From contig JAKAHE010000033.1 of assembly GCA_021815285.1 (NCBI GenBank), positions 1-13,707 on the forward strand: 13,707 nt of DNA. The letters are read 5' to 3'. This document shows, piece by piece, positions 1 through 6,726 of this stretch. Made by a program: the position numbers and the translations under genes. Positions within the stretch are counted from its first letter, which is position 1, and the number at the start of each line of letters is the position of its first letter. The notes beneath the pieces were generated by a model that was not told the DNA's origin, searched no databases, and saw only the letters and a list, made by a program, of their open reading frames with translations. The DNA is from Nitrospirota bacterium (lineage in GTDB: Bacteria; Nitrospirota; JACRHJ01).

Positions 1-677
1 TGCGCGATTTCGTGGACGGACTGGTTGCCGTTGTCGTGATACACGCGCTTGTAGGAACCCTGGACAAGTGCGGACGTCTTCGGCATTAGCTGGTAGAAGA
101 AAGTAAGGATGGCCGCGTTGGCGAACTGGTCCCTGAACCTGTTCTGGGGGAGGCTATAGTCGATAATGAAATTCTGGTAGCCGACCGAGATTTTGTATCT
201 GTCAGCGAAGGCGTATCCTATCTCAGCGTTGACGAGGTTCGAGTAATAGCGGCTCAGCTCTCCGTTGTTGACGACGGTGTTTGCCGTGCCCCTGGATTCG
301 TGGGACTTGTTCGCCTGGTCGTCGGCCTTTATCCACATTCCGCCGGGGAAGTTGAACGCGGCGGCGCCGTGCAGATAGTGGTCGGTCACGTCGTTTGAAT
401 CGCCCGTGTCCACATATTTGTAAATATCCGCCCGGTATTCGAGCTGAAAGAGATTGTCCCTCTGGGGCACGTTCAATTTTATACCCGGCGAGATGAGGAA
501 GAACCAGTCCGTAACGGGCGCGGAATTCGTCCTGAAGACGTTGTCGTCGTATGTCGGCTGAAAATCCACGTATGGATTAATCGTCGTCCTGCCGAAATTC
601 AAGGCGCAGGCGTTATCTGCCACAAACATGGATGCAAGAGTCAACAGCGCAAAAACCCCCGAAGCAAAGAACTTCAT
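1..677 (-). CDS. Outer-membrane beta-barrel protein (BBP2-like), C-terminus beyond window
   Basis: About 225 residues are visible before the window edge; the C-terminus is missing. The protein starts with a Sec signal peptide (MKFF, a hydrophobic stretch to about residue 20, likely cut after ACA at residue 25). It continues with NPYVDFQPTYDDNVFRT, the opening typical of the putative beta-barrel porin 2 family (PF10082), in which an early strand carries a YDDNVFR motif. Alternating polar and aromatic stretches follow (FQLEYRADIYKY, NAEIGYAFADRYKISVGYQ), as expected for membrane strands. Family members often sit in exopolysaccharide or export loci, but no such genes are visible here. The gene begins 37 bases after the small exported protein at 715-1146 and is probably cotranscribed with it. 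The ATG at 677 is chosen because it gives the signal peptide and lies 3 bases after an AAGGGGGGGG tract that serves as the ribosome site. The fold is fairly certain; the transported substrate, if any, is unknown. Confidence 0.75.
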   Translation of the reverse strand, partial: MKFFASGVFALLTLASMFVADNACALNFGRTTINPYVDFQPTYDDNVFRTNSAPVTDWFFLISPGIKLNVPQRDNLFQLEYRADIYKYVDTGDSNDVTDHYLHGAAAFNFPGGMWIKADDQANKSHESRGTANTVVNNGELSRYYSNLVNAEIGYAFADRYKISVGYQNFIIDYSLPQNRFRDQFANAAILTFFYQLMPKTSALVQGSYKRVYHDNGNQSVHEIA

Positions 678-680
678 CAG

Positions 681-688
681 CCCCCCCC
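681..688 (-). repeat. G8 homopolymer tract in the ribosome-binding region
   Basis: Eight consecutive C on the plus strand (G8 on the coding strand) lie three bases before the ATG of the barrel protein. The preceding AA plus the first G residues make the only Shine-Dalgarno-like sequence (AAGG, about 9 bases from the ATG). Any change in tract length would change the spacing between ribosome site and start codon. The tract is directly visible; any slippage is inference. Confidence 0.8.
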
Positions 689-714
689 TTTTGCGTAAGA
701 AATGTCTCTGGAAT

Positions 715-1146
715 TTACTGCCTGTTGTCGGCGCTCCCGGCGTTCGCCTCGGCAATGGCCAGGGCAGATTCGATGTCGTCCGTGGACTCTCCGGCATCGC
801 TTGCGGCCCTTGATATGAAGTTCCCGTTATACCCGGCATCGAGCGCCGCCCGGAAAATGTCTGTCAACCTGCCGGGGCCCTCGATGCCCCCGGCGATTAC
901 GGCCTCAGGATCCAGATTGGAAATCAGGGCCATTTTGACCACCTGGTAGGCGTTCCCGCCGCCTTTTATTATATCTGCGACGGCGTTTTTAACCCGCATC
1001 GGGGTAGGGTCCCGACCGAGGGCGTTTCCGAGCACCTGGCTCATAGGAAGTTTTTCCCGGATGTCCCCCTCGATGGTCGCATATGCCGGGAAACCACTCG
1101 ATATTACGATACTTATGACGAGGCCCATAAAAAAGAATTTGCTCAC
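715..1146 (-). CDS. Small exported protein with short helical repeats, unknown function
   Basis: This 143-residue protein has a clear Sec signal peptide (hydrophobic residues 4-19, likely cleavage after AYA at residue 23). The start is GTG, supported by a perfect AGGAGG seven bases upstream; an internal ATG seven codons in would cut the signal peptide short. The mature part is about 120 residues, acidic and alanine/glycine-rich. From about residue 68 it contains three loosely repeated units of 16-18 residues that can be aligned as VVKMALISNLDPEAVI, IFRAALDAGYNGNFIS and ISRAASDAGESTDDIE. The pattern is hydrophobic-x-x-A-A/L-x-x-A/N-G/L followed by an isoleucine, suggestive of helix-turn-helix repeats. 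There are no cysteines and no catalytic motif that I recognise. It is the first gene of a likely two-gene operon with the outer-membrane barrel protein, so a periplasmic or surface partner role is possible but unproven. Confidence 0.75.
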   Translation of the reverse strand: MSKFFFMGLVISIVISSGFPAYATIEGDIREKLPMSQVLGNALGRDPTPMRVKNAVADIIKGGGNAYQVVKMALISNLDPEAVIAGGIEGPGRLTDIFRAALDAGYNGNFISRAASDAGESTDDIESALAIAEANAGSADNRQ

Positions 1147-1158
1147 CCGGCTTCCTCC

Positions 1159-1178
1159 TGTAAAATTTTTATTTTACA
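1159..1178 (-). promoter_or_regulatory. Perfect hairpin abutting the ribosome binding site
   Basis: TGTAAAAT and ATTTTACA form a perfect 8-bp inverted repeat with a 4-base centre. On the minus strand its last base is the first residue before AGGAGG, so in mRNA it would form an A/U-rich stem directly against the ribosome site of the small exported protein. As DNA it also resembles a symmetrical operator. No identified regulator. Confidence 0.5.
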
Positions 1179-1201
1179 GATAACCGCAAACAGTAAATAT
1201 T

Positions 1202-1275
1202 TTCACCAATTAAATATAGCCGGTGAACTAAAATCCGTCAATAGTAAAATTCATTTTTAATTGAAAAATTTTCTG
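1202..1275 (-). promoter_or_regulatory. Sigma-70 promoter with A/T-rich upstream region and inverted repeat, upstream of 715-1146
   Basis: On the minus strand, TTGACG (1236-1241) is separated by exactly 17 bases from TATATT (1213-1218), a near-consensus pair. The bases upstream of the -35 (1242-1275) are strongly A/T-rich with A- and T-runs, resembling an UP element. Six-base arms TTCACC and GGTGAA (1202-1207 and 1222-1227, 14-base spacer) flank the -10 and could be a repressor operator. Predicted transcription start is near 1206, leaving a leader of about 60 bases. Confidence 0.65.
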
Positions 1276-1347
1276 TTTCTAATATCAGGACGGGTAATGC
1301 AGGAGGTGGCTTCGGAGCGGCACATTCTGTCATCAAATTAAAAATAT

Positions 1348-2505
1348 TCAGATTATCGCAAGGTTGTCTCTGTGTATGGCCTCGTCGCAGTATTTGTAGC
1401 CCAGGATTTCCTCTATCTCTGAGGATTTTTTCCCCATTATCTTCTCAAGCTCATGGCGGCTGTAATGCATAAGGCCGCGGGCGATTATGCTCCCGTCCTC
1501 GCGGCATATCTCGACGGCGTCTCCGGCCTCGAAATTTCCAGCGGCGGCCTTTATGCCGGAGGGGAGTAAGCTCCTGCCTTTCGTGAGTATGGCCCTTGCC
1601 GCGCCGTCGTCCACGGTTATTTTCCCTTTGGCGCGCAGGGAATAGGCTATCCAGTGCTTCCGGGAGTTAAGTTTATCGACGGAAGGAAGGATTAAAGTGC
1701 CGCCGGTAGACCGGCCTCTGGCGCCAGTCGAGCCCTCGAACAGCTTCCTTATGTTCCCCGTCTTTTTCCCGTTTATGATGAAGCAAGCCGCCCCTGTCGC
1801 CGCGGCCTTCTTCGCGGCTGTGAGCTTGCTCATCATCCCGCCGGTGCCCAGGGCGCTGCAGGAGCCTCCCGCCATCCGGCATACCTCGTCCGTAACCTCG
1901 CCAACCTCGCCTATCAGCTTCGCGTCCCTGTTCGCGGGGTCTTTGTCGTAGAGGCCGTCCACGTCCGAGAGTATCACGAGCGTGTCCGCCTCGGCCAGGT
2001 TCGTAACCATCGCGGCAAGGTTGTCGTTGTCGGAGAACTTCAGCTCCTCGACGGAAACCGTGTCGTTTTCGTTTATGACGGGAATTACGCCGAATTCGAT
2101 TAACTTGTTCAGCGTGTTCCGGGCGTTCAGAAACCTGCGCCTGTCGTGCAGGTCCGCGCCGGTAAGGAGCATCTGGCCCGCGTGTATGCCGTGCCGGGCG
2201 AGGTTTTTCTCGTACATGCGTATCAGCGTGGACTGTCCGACCGCCGCCGCGGCCTGTTTGAGGTCTATCGTTTTCGGGCGCTCCGTCAGGCCGAGCTTCC
2301 CCATCCCCGCCGCCACCGCGCCGGACGTTACGACTATTACCTCAATCCCCTTTTCCCTGAGGTATGCGAAGTCGTCCGCAAGCGCGCGGATCCTGCGCCC
2401 GTCCACGCCCTTCGTCCTGCTGGCCACGACGGCGCTCCCAATCTTTATCACCACGCGCCTTGCGCGGCTTATAATTTCCGCCCTTCCGATTTTACCCTGA
2501 GTCAT
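1348..2505 (-). CDS. proB: Glutamate 5-kinase with C-terminal PUA domain
   Basis: This enzyme phosphorylates L-glutamate with ATP to gamma-glutamyl phosphate, the first and usually feedback-controlled step of proline synthesis, in the cytosol. The 385-residue product has an amino-acid-kinase domain at residues 15-275: the phosphate loop KIGSAVV (21-27), VINENDTVSVEE (143-154), SDNDNLAAMV (158-167), LSDVDGLYDKDP (179-190) and GTGGMMSKL (220-228). A PUA domain follows from about 293 to 367 (KITVDDGAARAILTKGRSLLPSGI onward), as in full-length ProB proteins. The ATG at 2505 is preferred because AAAGG lies five bases upstream; an in-frame ATG at 2523 adds six residues but has no ribosome site and would lie only about 8 bases from the predicted transcription start. 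It follows obgE by 142 bases, a common arrangement. proA is not beside it, since the next gene belongs to an envelope operon with its own promoter. Confidence 0.95.
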   Translation of the reverse strand: MTQGKIGRAEIISRARRVVIKIGSAVVASRTKGVDGRRIRALADDFAYLREKGIEVIVVTSGAVAAGMGKLGLTERPKTIDLKQAAAAVGQSTLIRMYEKNLARHGIHAGQMLLTGADLHDRRRFLNARNTLNKLIEFGVIPVINENDTVSVEELKFSDNDNLAAMVTNLAEADTLVILSDVDGLYDKDPANRDAKLIGEVGEVTDEVCRMAGGSCSALGTGGMMSKLTAAKKAAATGAACFIINGKKTGNIRKLFEGSTGARGRSTGGTLILPSVDKLNSRKHWIAYSLRAKGKITVDDGAARAILTKGRSLLPSGIKAAAGNFEAGDAVEICREDGSIIARGLMHYSRHELEKIMGKKSSEIEEILGYKYCDEAIHRDNLAII

Positions 2506-2537
2506 AATCACCTTTCGCGTCATGCGTGCCGCTTGCG

Positions 2538-2565
2538 ATTATATCTCACAACCTATCATTTTTAA
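2538..2565 (-). promoter_or_regulatory. Candidate promoter for proB
   Basis: On the minus strand an exact TATAAT (2538-2543) lies 16 bases downstream of TTAAAA (2560-2565, four of six matches to the -35 consensus). Predicted transcription start is near 2531, about 26 bases before the preferred proB ATG. It lies in the 142-base gap after obgE and would allow proB expression independent of the ribosomal-protein transcript. Confidence 0.4.
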
Positions 2566-2647
2566 GCAGGCGTTTTGCGGTTCCCACGCGGACTGAAAAC
2601 CAGGGCGCAGGGCGCGGATTCGAGCCGTTTTACGGTGGCGCGGAAGG

Positions 2648-3661
2648 TCAAAAATCATGCTTTTCGGCCTTCAGTTCCTCCAGCTTTTCCGCAACGAAAT
2701 CAACCAGTTTCCCCACCCCATCGTGCGTCACGGCGGAGATGGCGAAAAAGGGATAACCCTCTTTTATGCAATGATTACGAAGACTTGCGATGCGCCACTC
2801 CTCTCCGGCGTCTATCTTTGTCGCAACAGCCACCATGAACCGGTTCATCAGCTCCGGGTTATATTTGCGCAACTCCTCGTTTATATTAACAAAATTCTCA
2901 ACCGGGTCCCCGGCGAAGGGCGTAACGTCAACTAAATGCAGGAGAATTTTCGTTCTCTCCACGTGCCGCAGGAACTGCGCGCCAAGCCCCGCGCCCCTGT
3001 GCGCGCCCTCGATGAGGCCCGGTATGTCCGCGACAACAAAGCTTTTTCTGCCCTCCGGCTTCACGACTCCGAGGTTCGGCACGAGAGTCGTAAAGGGATA
3101 GTCCGCGATCTTTGGTCTGGCGGAGGAAATAACCGAAATGAGCGTCGATTTTCCGGCGTTCGGAAGACCTATAAGTCCTGCATCCGCAAGGAGTTTCAGC
3201 TCCAGGAGCAGCGTCTTCTCCTCGCCCGGCAGGCCCGCCTGGGCAAAGCGCGGGGCCTGATGCGTGGGGGACTTGAAAAACGTATTCCCCTTGCCGCCGC
3301 GCCCGCCGTATGCGGCGATAACCTCCTGCCCGTCCTCGGACAGATCCGCAATGATTTCGCTGGTTTCGGCGTCTTTTACAATCGTCCCGGCGGGGACTTT
3401 CACGACGATGTCCGGGCTGTCCGGTCCGGTCATCTGCTTACCCCTGCCGTCGCCGCCGTCCTTGCAGGTGTAATGCTGCTGGTATTTCTGGTCGAGCAGC
3501 GTGTTAAGCTGGCTTGTCGCCCTGATTATTACGTTCCCGCCGTGGCCTCCGTCTCCGCCGTCCGGGCCGCCCTTGGGGACGTATTTCTCCCTCCGGAAGC
3601 TGACGCAGCCGCGCCCTCCGTCCCCAGCTTTTACATATATTTTGGCAAGATCCACGAACAT
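2648..3661 (-). CDS. obgE: Obg-family ribosome-associated GTPase
   Basis: ObgE/CgtA is an essential GTPase that acts in large ribosomal subunit maturation and stress signalling. The 337-residue protein has the glycine-rich Obg fold at residues 1-159 (KAGDGGRGCVSFRREKY, GGPDGGDGGHGG, YGGRGGKGN). The GTPase domain follows: G1 GLPNAGKST at 165-173, switch TT at 191-192, G3 DIPG at 212-215, G4 TKID at 281-284 and G5 SAV at 309-311. There is no long charged C-terminal extension. The start is ATG at 3661, where the conserved MFVDLAKI begins; an in-frame TTG further upstream would translate the terminator hairpin and is rejected. There is no recognisable Shine-Dalgarno sequence before the ATG, and a strong terminator hairpin ends only about 9 bases upstream. 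It follows rplU-rpmA, its usual neighbours. Confidence 0.97.
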   Translation of the reverse strand: MFVDLAKIYVKAGDGGRGCVSFRREKYVPKGGPDGGDGGHGGNVIIRATSQLNTLLDQKYQQHYTCKDGGDGRGKQMTGPDSPDIVVKVPAGTIVKDAETSEIIADLSEDGQEVIAAYGGRGGKGNTFFKSPTHQAPRFAQAGLPGEEKTLLLELKLLADAGLIGLPNAGKSTLISVISSARPKIADYPFTTLVPNLGVVKPEGRKSFVVADIPGLIEGAHRGAGLGAQFLRHVERTKILLHLVDVTPFAGDPVENFVNINEELRKYNPELMNRFMVAVATKIDAGEEWRIASLRNHCIKEGYPFFAISAVTHDGVGKLVDFVAEKLEELKAEKHDF

Positions 3662-3670
3662 AATCAAATA

Positions 3671-3698
3671 AAAAAGCCCCGCCAATGCGGGGCTTTTT
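3671..3698 (-). terminator. Intrinsic terminator between rpmA and obgE (bidirectional form)
   Basis: Two perfect 12-base arms (AAAAAGCCCCGC and its complement) surround a 4-base loop, giving a G+C-rich stem with an A-tract before and a T-tract after on either strand. On the minus strand it follows the rpmA stop by 18 bases and ends in TTTTTT-ATTT. It should stop or attenuate transcription from the rplU promoter before obgE. Confidence 0.85.
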
Positions 3699-3716
3699 AA
3701 AATCCTTTCGGCGGTT

Positions 3717-3986
3717 TTAAGCCTCTCCCTGAGGGACGGCGCATATGCTTACCTTCTTCTTGTCCTTGCCCCACCGCTCGAACTTCACAATCCCCGGTAT
3801 CATTGCGAACAGGGTGTCGTCCTTGCCGAGACCGACGTTCGTCCCCGGATGAATCCTTGTGCCCCTCTGCCTGACGATTATGCTGCCGCCGGTAACAAGC
3901 TCGCCCTCGAAGCGCTTCACCCCAAGCCTCTGAGAATTGGAGTCCCGCCCGTTCCTGGAGCTGCCGACGCCCTTTTTATGTGCCAT
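3717..3986 (-). CDS. rpmA: 50S ribosomal protein bL27
   Basis: bL27 is a large-subunit protein whose N-terminal tail reaches toward the peptidyl-transferase centre. The 89-residue product is full length. It starts MAHKKGVGSSRNGRDSNSQRLGVKRFEGE and keeps the core pattern GSIIVRQRGTRIHPGTNVGLGKDDTLFA. The N-terminus begins directly with AHKK, with none of the cleavable extension found in Firmicutes bL27. ATG at 3986 has AAGGAG seven bases upstream. It lies 116 bases downstream of rplU, with a REP-like repeat in the gap, and is followed by the terminator at 3671-3698. Confidence 0.98.
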   Translation of the reverse strand: MAHKKGVGSSRNGRDSNSQRLGVKRFEGELVTGGSIIVRQRGTRIHPGTNVGLGKDDTLFAMIPGIVKFERWGKDKKKVSICAVPQGEA

Positions 3987-4055
3987 GTCAAAACTCCTTA
4001 CGTTTCGTCATTCCCGAATAGTTTAATCGGCAAATTATAGATTTTATCCAAATTC

Positions 4056-4085
4056 CTGGATTCCCGCTTTCGCGGGAACGACGGG
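4056..4085. repeat. REP-like palindrome between rplU and rpmA
   Basis: Seven-base arms TTCCCGC (4061-4067) and GCGGGAA (4072-4078) with a TTTC loop form a stable stem, flanked by CCTGGA and CGACGGG. The sequence closely resembles a REP-like element (core CATTCCCGC-GCGGGAATCC) that I recall as widespread in bacterial genomes. A half-copy, CGTCATTCCCG, lies at 4006-4016 in opposite orientation. No T-tract follows on the minus strand, so it is unlikely to be a terminator. Confidence 0.6.
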
Positions 4086-4102
4086 CTAAATTTACCGGCC
4101 CT

Positions 4103-4414
4103 TTACGCCGTAATTTCTTTAATCTTAAGCTCCGTAAAATCCTGCCTGTGGCCGCGCATCTTGCGGTAGTTCTTGCGCCTTTTGTGCTTGAAAACGAGTA
4201 TTTTCTTGGCCCTGCCTTCGCGCACGACCTCGGCTGTCACCTTCGCCCCGGAAAGCGTCGGATTGCCGATTTTAACGTCTCCGGCGTTTTCCGCAAGGAG
4301 AACGTCGGAAATCTCGACCGTCTCCCCGGCCTTTGCCCCAAGATTTTCCACCTTTACGACATCGCCCGGCGCGACCTTGTATTGTTTCCCGCCAGTCTTT
4401 ATTATTGCGTACAT
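4103..4414 (-). CDS. rplU: 50S ribosomal protein bL21
   Basis: bL21 is an early-assembly large-subunit protein that binds 23S rRNA. The 103-residue product matches the family's usual length. It starts MYAIIKTGGKQYKVAPGDVVKVE, the bL21 signature, and ends with the basic RNA-binding part KILVFKHKRRKNYRKMRGHRQDFTELKI. The ATG at 4414 is preferred over an upstream in-frame GTG at 4423 because GGAGG ends eight bases before the ATG but directly touches the GTG. It is first in the rplU-rpmA(-obgE-proB) group and has its own near-consensus promoter in the gap after rnr. Confidence 0.98.
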   Translation of the reverse strand: MYAIIKTGGKQYKVAPGDVVKVENLGAKAGETVEISDVLLAENAGDVKIGNPTLSGAKVTAEVVREGRAKKILVFKHKRRKNYRKMRGHRQDFTELKIKEITA

Positions 4415-4443
4415 TATTATCACCTCCAGAAATCGAAGGTATT

Positions 4444-4472
4444 TTTATACCTTATAAGTAGCGGGTTGTCAA
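4444..4472 (-). promoter_or_regulatory. Strong sigma-70 promoter for rplU-rpmA
   Basis: On the minus strand a consensus TTGACA (4467-4472), a 17-base spacer and TATAAA (4444-4449) give one of the best promoter matches in the window. Predicted start is near 4437, about 23 bases before the rplU ATG. A small inverted repeat GGTAT/ATACC (4438-4451) overlaps the -10 and start point. Confidence 0.75.
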
Positions 4473-4495
4473 GATAAAAGTTAAACAAGTCAACT

Positions 4496-4525
4496 GCGAA
4501 TCCCTCGGTTCCGCTCGGAATGACA
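4496..4525. repeat. REP-like element after rnr
   Basis: GAATCCCTCGG followed by TTCCG-CT-CGGAA (perfect 5-base arms at 4509-4520) and TGACAG. It resembles the common intergenic GTCATTCCGAGCG-type repeat and starts two bases after the rnr stop. It lacks a T-tract. A second, different REP-like type lies at 4056-4085. Confidence 0.5.
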
Positions 4526-4526
4526 G

Positions 4527-6719
4527 TTATTTTCTCCTCCCTCTGGCACGGTATTTCATCCAGACCGGCTCGCGCCTTTGCCTCCTCGTCTCATCCATCC
4601 CGGCGACGGAAAACTCCATCTGCCGCCGCTCAAGGTCTATACGCTCCAGTATCACGTCCACCTTGTCGCCCAGCCGAAACGTCCGCCCGGTATGTTCGCC
4701 GGCCAGGGAATGTCCCCGTTCCATATAGCTGTAGTAGTCGTCGTGAAGCGACGTAAGCCGCACCAGGCCTTCCACAAAATACTCGTCCAGCTCCACGAAG
4801 AACCCGAACGCCGTTACACCCGTGATATATCCCGTAAATTCGCCGCCTATCTTGTCCGTCATGAACTGGAGTTTCTTTATCTCAACGACCTCGCGTTCCG
4901 CTTCCTCCGCCTCGCGCTCCATGAACGAACAGTGCTGACCGAGCGAGCCGAGGGAAGAGGCGATTTCCGACTTCCGTTCCGCCGGGAGGGATTTCTTTTT
5001 TAGAAGCTCCTTCAAGGCCCTGTGGACGCTTAGATCGGGGTATCTCCTGATGGGCGAGGTGAAATGGCAGTAACACCTTGCGGCAAGCCCGAAGTGGCCC
5101 GCGTTTTCGGGCGTATATTTCGCAAGCTTCATGGAACGCAGTATCACGGTATTTAAAAACCTCTCCTCCGGGCGGCCCTGGAGCTTTTCCATGAGATGGG
5201 CGAAATGTTTGGGCCTGATATTCCCTCCCGCGGGCCAGGGAAGCCCGAAATCCTTCACCAAATCCCCCAGGATTTCCATCTTCTCTTCGTCCGGCTCCTC
5301 ATGCACGCGATACAGAAACGGCACTCCGTGAGATTCGAGGTGCGCCGCCACGGTCTCGTTCGCGGCGAGCATGAACTCCTCTATAAGCCTGTGGGCCTGG
5401 TTCCGTTCGGCCTTCACAATCGCTGTAGTTTTGCCCGTCAGGTCGAGTATCACCTCCGGTTCCGGGAGGTCGAAGTCTATGCTCCCGCGCCTCCTTCTCA
5501 TCCTGTTCAGGCGCTCCATAAGCTCGCGCATGAGCAGGAAATTCTCCACCAGGCCGGAATATCGCCCTTTCGTCTTCGCATCGTCCCTTTCGATAATCGC
5601 GGCTACGTCGGTATACGTCATGCGCGCGCGGCTTTTTATCACGCTCTCGTATACGTCGTATGAGACGCGGTTTCCGTCTTTGTCGAAGACCATTTCCGCC
5701 GTCAGCGTCAGACGCTCCACGCCCGGATTGAGGCTGCATATCCCGTTTGATAATTCCTCCGGGAGCATCGGGAGCGCCCTGTCCGGGAAGTATACGCTCG
5801 TCGCCCTTTCGCGCGCGTCTTCGTCCAGGGCGGAGCCTGGCCTTACGTAATGCGCCACATCGGCTATGGATACGAACAGCCGGATGTTTCCAGCGCCCGA
5901 AGGCTCGACGGACACCGCGTCGTCGAAATCCCGCGCGCGCTCGCCGTCTATCGTAACGGTCGGCATGTCCCTAAGGTCGATACGCCCCTTAAGCATGGCA
6001 TCAGTAACCTTCTGCGCCGCGGCCCGCGCCTCTTCCATGGCCGCGCCGGAGAACCTCGTCGAAAGCCCGTGTTCCTCGATTACGACGTCCGTCTCAATCC
6101 CAGGCTCTCCGGGAAGCCCGAGGACCTTTACCACCTCCGCCTCAGGCGCCCTGTGCGGCTCAGGGAATCTCTTTATTTTTGCCACGACCATCTGCCCGTC
6201 CCTTGCGCCGCCTTTTTCCTTCGGGGGGATGTAGAAATCGTGCGTGATGCGCGGGTTCGTCGAGACGACCACTCCGAAGCCGCGCCCGGACTCGTATTTA
6301 CCGACCACCCTGTCTGTCGCGCGCTCGAGGATGCGGATAATGCGTCCCTCGCGCCTGCCCTCGCCCTTTTCCCGCTCTATGCGCGCCACGACCCTGTCCC
6401 CGTGCATGGCGCCCATCATGGCGATTGCGCGGACATAAATATCAGCCGCACCCTCTGAATCCGGCATCACGAATCCGTAGCCGTCCGGGTGGACGGAGAG
6501 CGTCCCGGCGACGAGGTTCATCTTTCCTGGAAGCCCGTAGCGGTTGCCGCGTATCTTTACAATCTCGCCGTCTTTGACAAGTTCGCGCACGGCTCGCTTT
6601 ATATCCTGCCTCTCCTCCTTAGGCGCGCCAAGGGAGCGCATAAGCTCCTTCATAAGGAGCGGACGGTAGGTCTTCTCGCGCATGAGGGAGAGAATTTTTT
6701 CCTTCTGTGCCATGTCCAT
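4527..6719 (-). CDS. rnr: Ribonuclease R (RNB-family 3'-5' exoribonuclease)
   Basis: RNase R degrades structured RNA, including rRNA fragments and mRNA with 3' overhangs, from the 3' end. Domains in the 730-residue product: N-terminal winged-helix RNase B HTH (about 5-65), cold-shock OB folds (about 67-200), RNB catalytic domain (about 245-570) and C-terminal S1 domain (about 625-706). The four catalytic aspartates appear in DGERARDFDD as D258, D264, D266 and D267, with the spacing of E. coli D272/D278/D280/D281. Other RNB blocks are SVYFPDRALPMLP, EEFMLAANE and HFTSPIRRYPDLSVHRAL. It is somewhat shorter than the E. coli enzyme (813), lacking most of the lysine-rich tail but ending in KYRARGRRK. 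The start at 6719 follows the upstream membrane-protein stop by 7 bases; the ribosome site is weak, and a second ATG two codons later is possible. Confidence 0.96.
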   Translation of the reverse strand: MDMAQKEKILSLMREKTYRPLLMKELMRSLGAPKEERQDIKRAVRELVKDGEIVKIRGNRYGLPGKMNLVAGTLSVHPDGYGFVMPDSEGAADIYVRAIAMMGAMHGDRVVARIEREKGEGRREGRIIRILERATDRVVGKYESGRGFGVVVSTNPRITHDFYIPPKEKGGARDGQMVVAKIKRFPEPHRAPEAEVVKVLGLPGEPGIETDVVIEEHGLSTRFSGAAMEEARAAAQKVTDAMLKGRIDLRDMPTVTIDGERARDFDDAVSVEPSGAGNIRLFVSIADVAHYVRPGSALDEDARERATSVYFPDRALPMLPEELSNGICSLNPGVERLTLTAEMVFDKDGNRVSYDVYESVIKSRARMTYTDVAAIIERDDAKTKGRYSGLVENFLLMRELMERLNRMRRRRGSIDFDLPEPEVILDLTGKTTAIVKAERNQAHRLIEEFMLAANETVAAHLESHGVPFLYRVHEEPDEEKMEILGDLVKDFGLPWPAGGNIRPKHFAHLMEKLQGRPEERFLNTVILRSMKLAKYTPENAGHFGLAARCYCHFTSPIRRYPDLSVHRALKELLKKKSLPAERKSEIASSLGSLGQHCSFMEREAEEAEREVVEIKKLQFMTDKIGGEFTGYITGVTAFGFFVELDEYFVEGLVRLTSLHDDYYSYMERGHSLAGEHTGRTFRLGDKVDVILERIDLERRQMEFSVAGMDETRRQRREPVWMKYRARGRRK

Positions 6720-6726
6720 AATTATA

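Noticed and set aside
1280..1330. Possible small plus-strand gene after the AGGAGGT at about 1301
   Set aside because: No start codon follows at ribosome-site distance and no sustained frame is open.
1982..2500. 172-codon open frame antisense to proB
   Set aside because: Shadow of the conserved kinase domain; Ser/Arg/Phe-rich composition and no motif.
3662..3685. N-terminal extension of obgE from a TTG start
   Set aside because: The added residues translate the 3' half of the terminator hairpin, and the conserved Obg start MFVDLAKI is at 3661.
2936..3700. 254-codon open frame antisense to obgE
   Set aside because: Entirely overlaps the conserved Obg GTPase motifs on the other strand, has no ribosome site and runs into the terminator hairpin.
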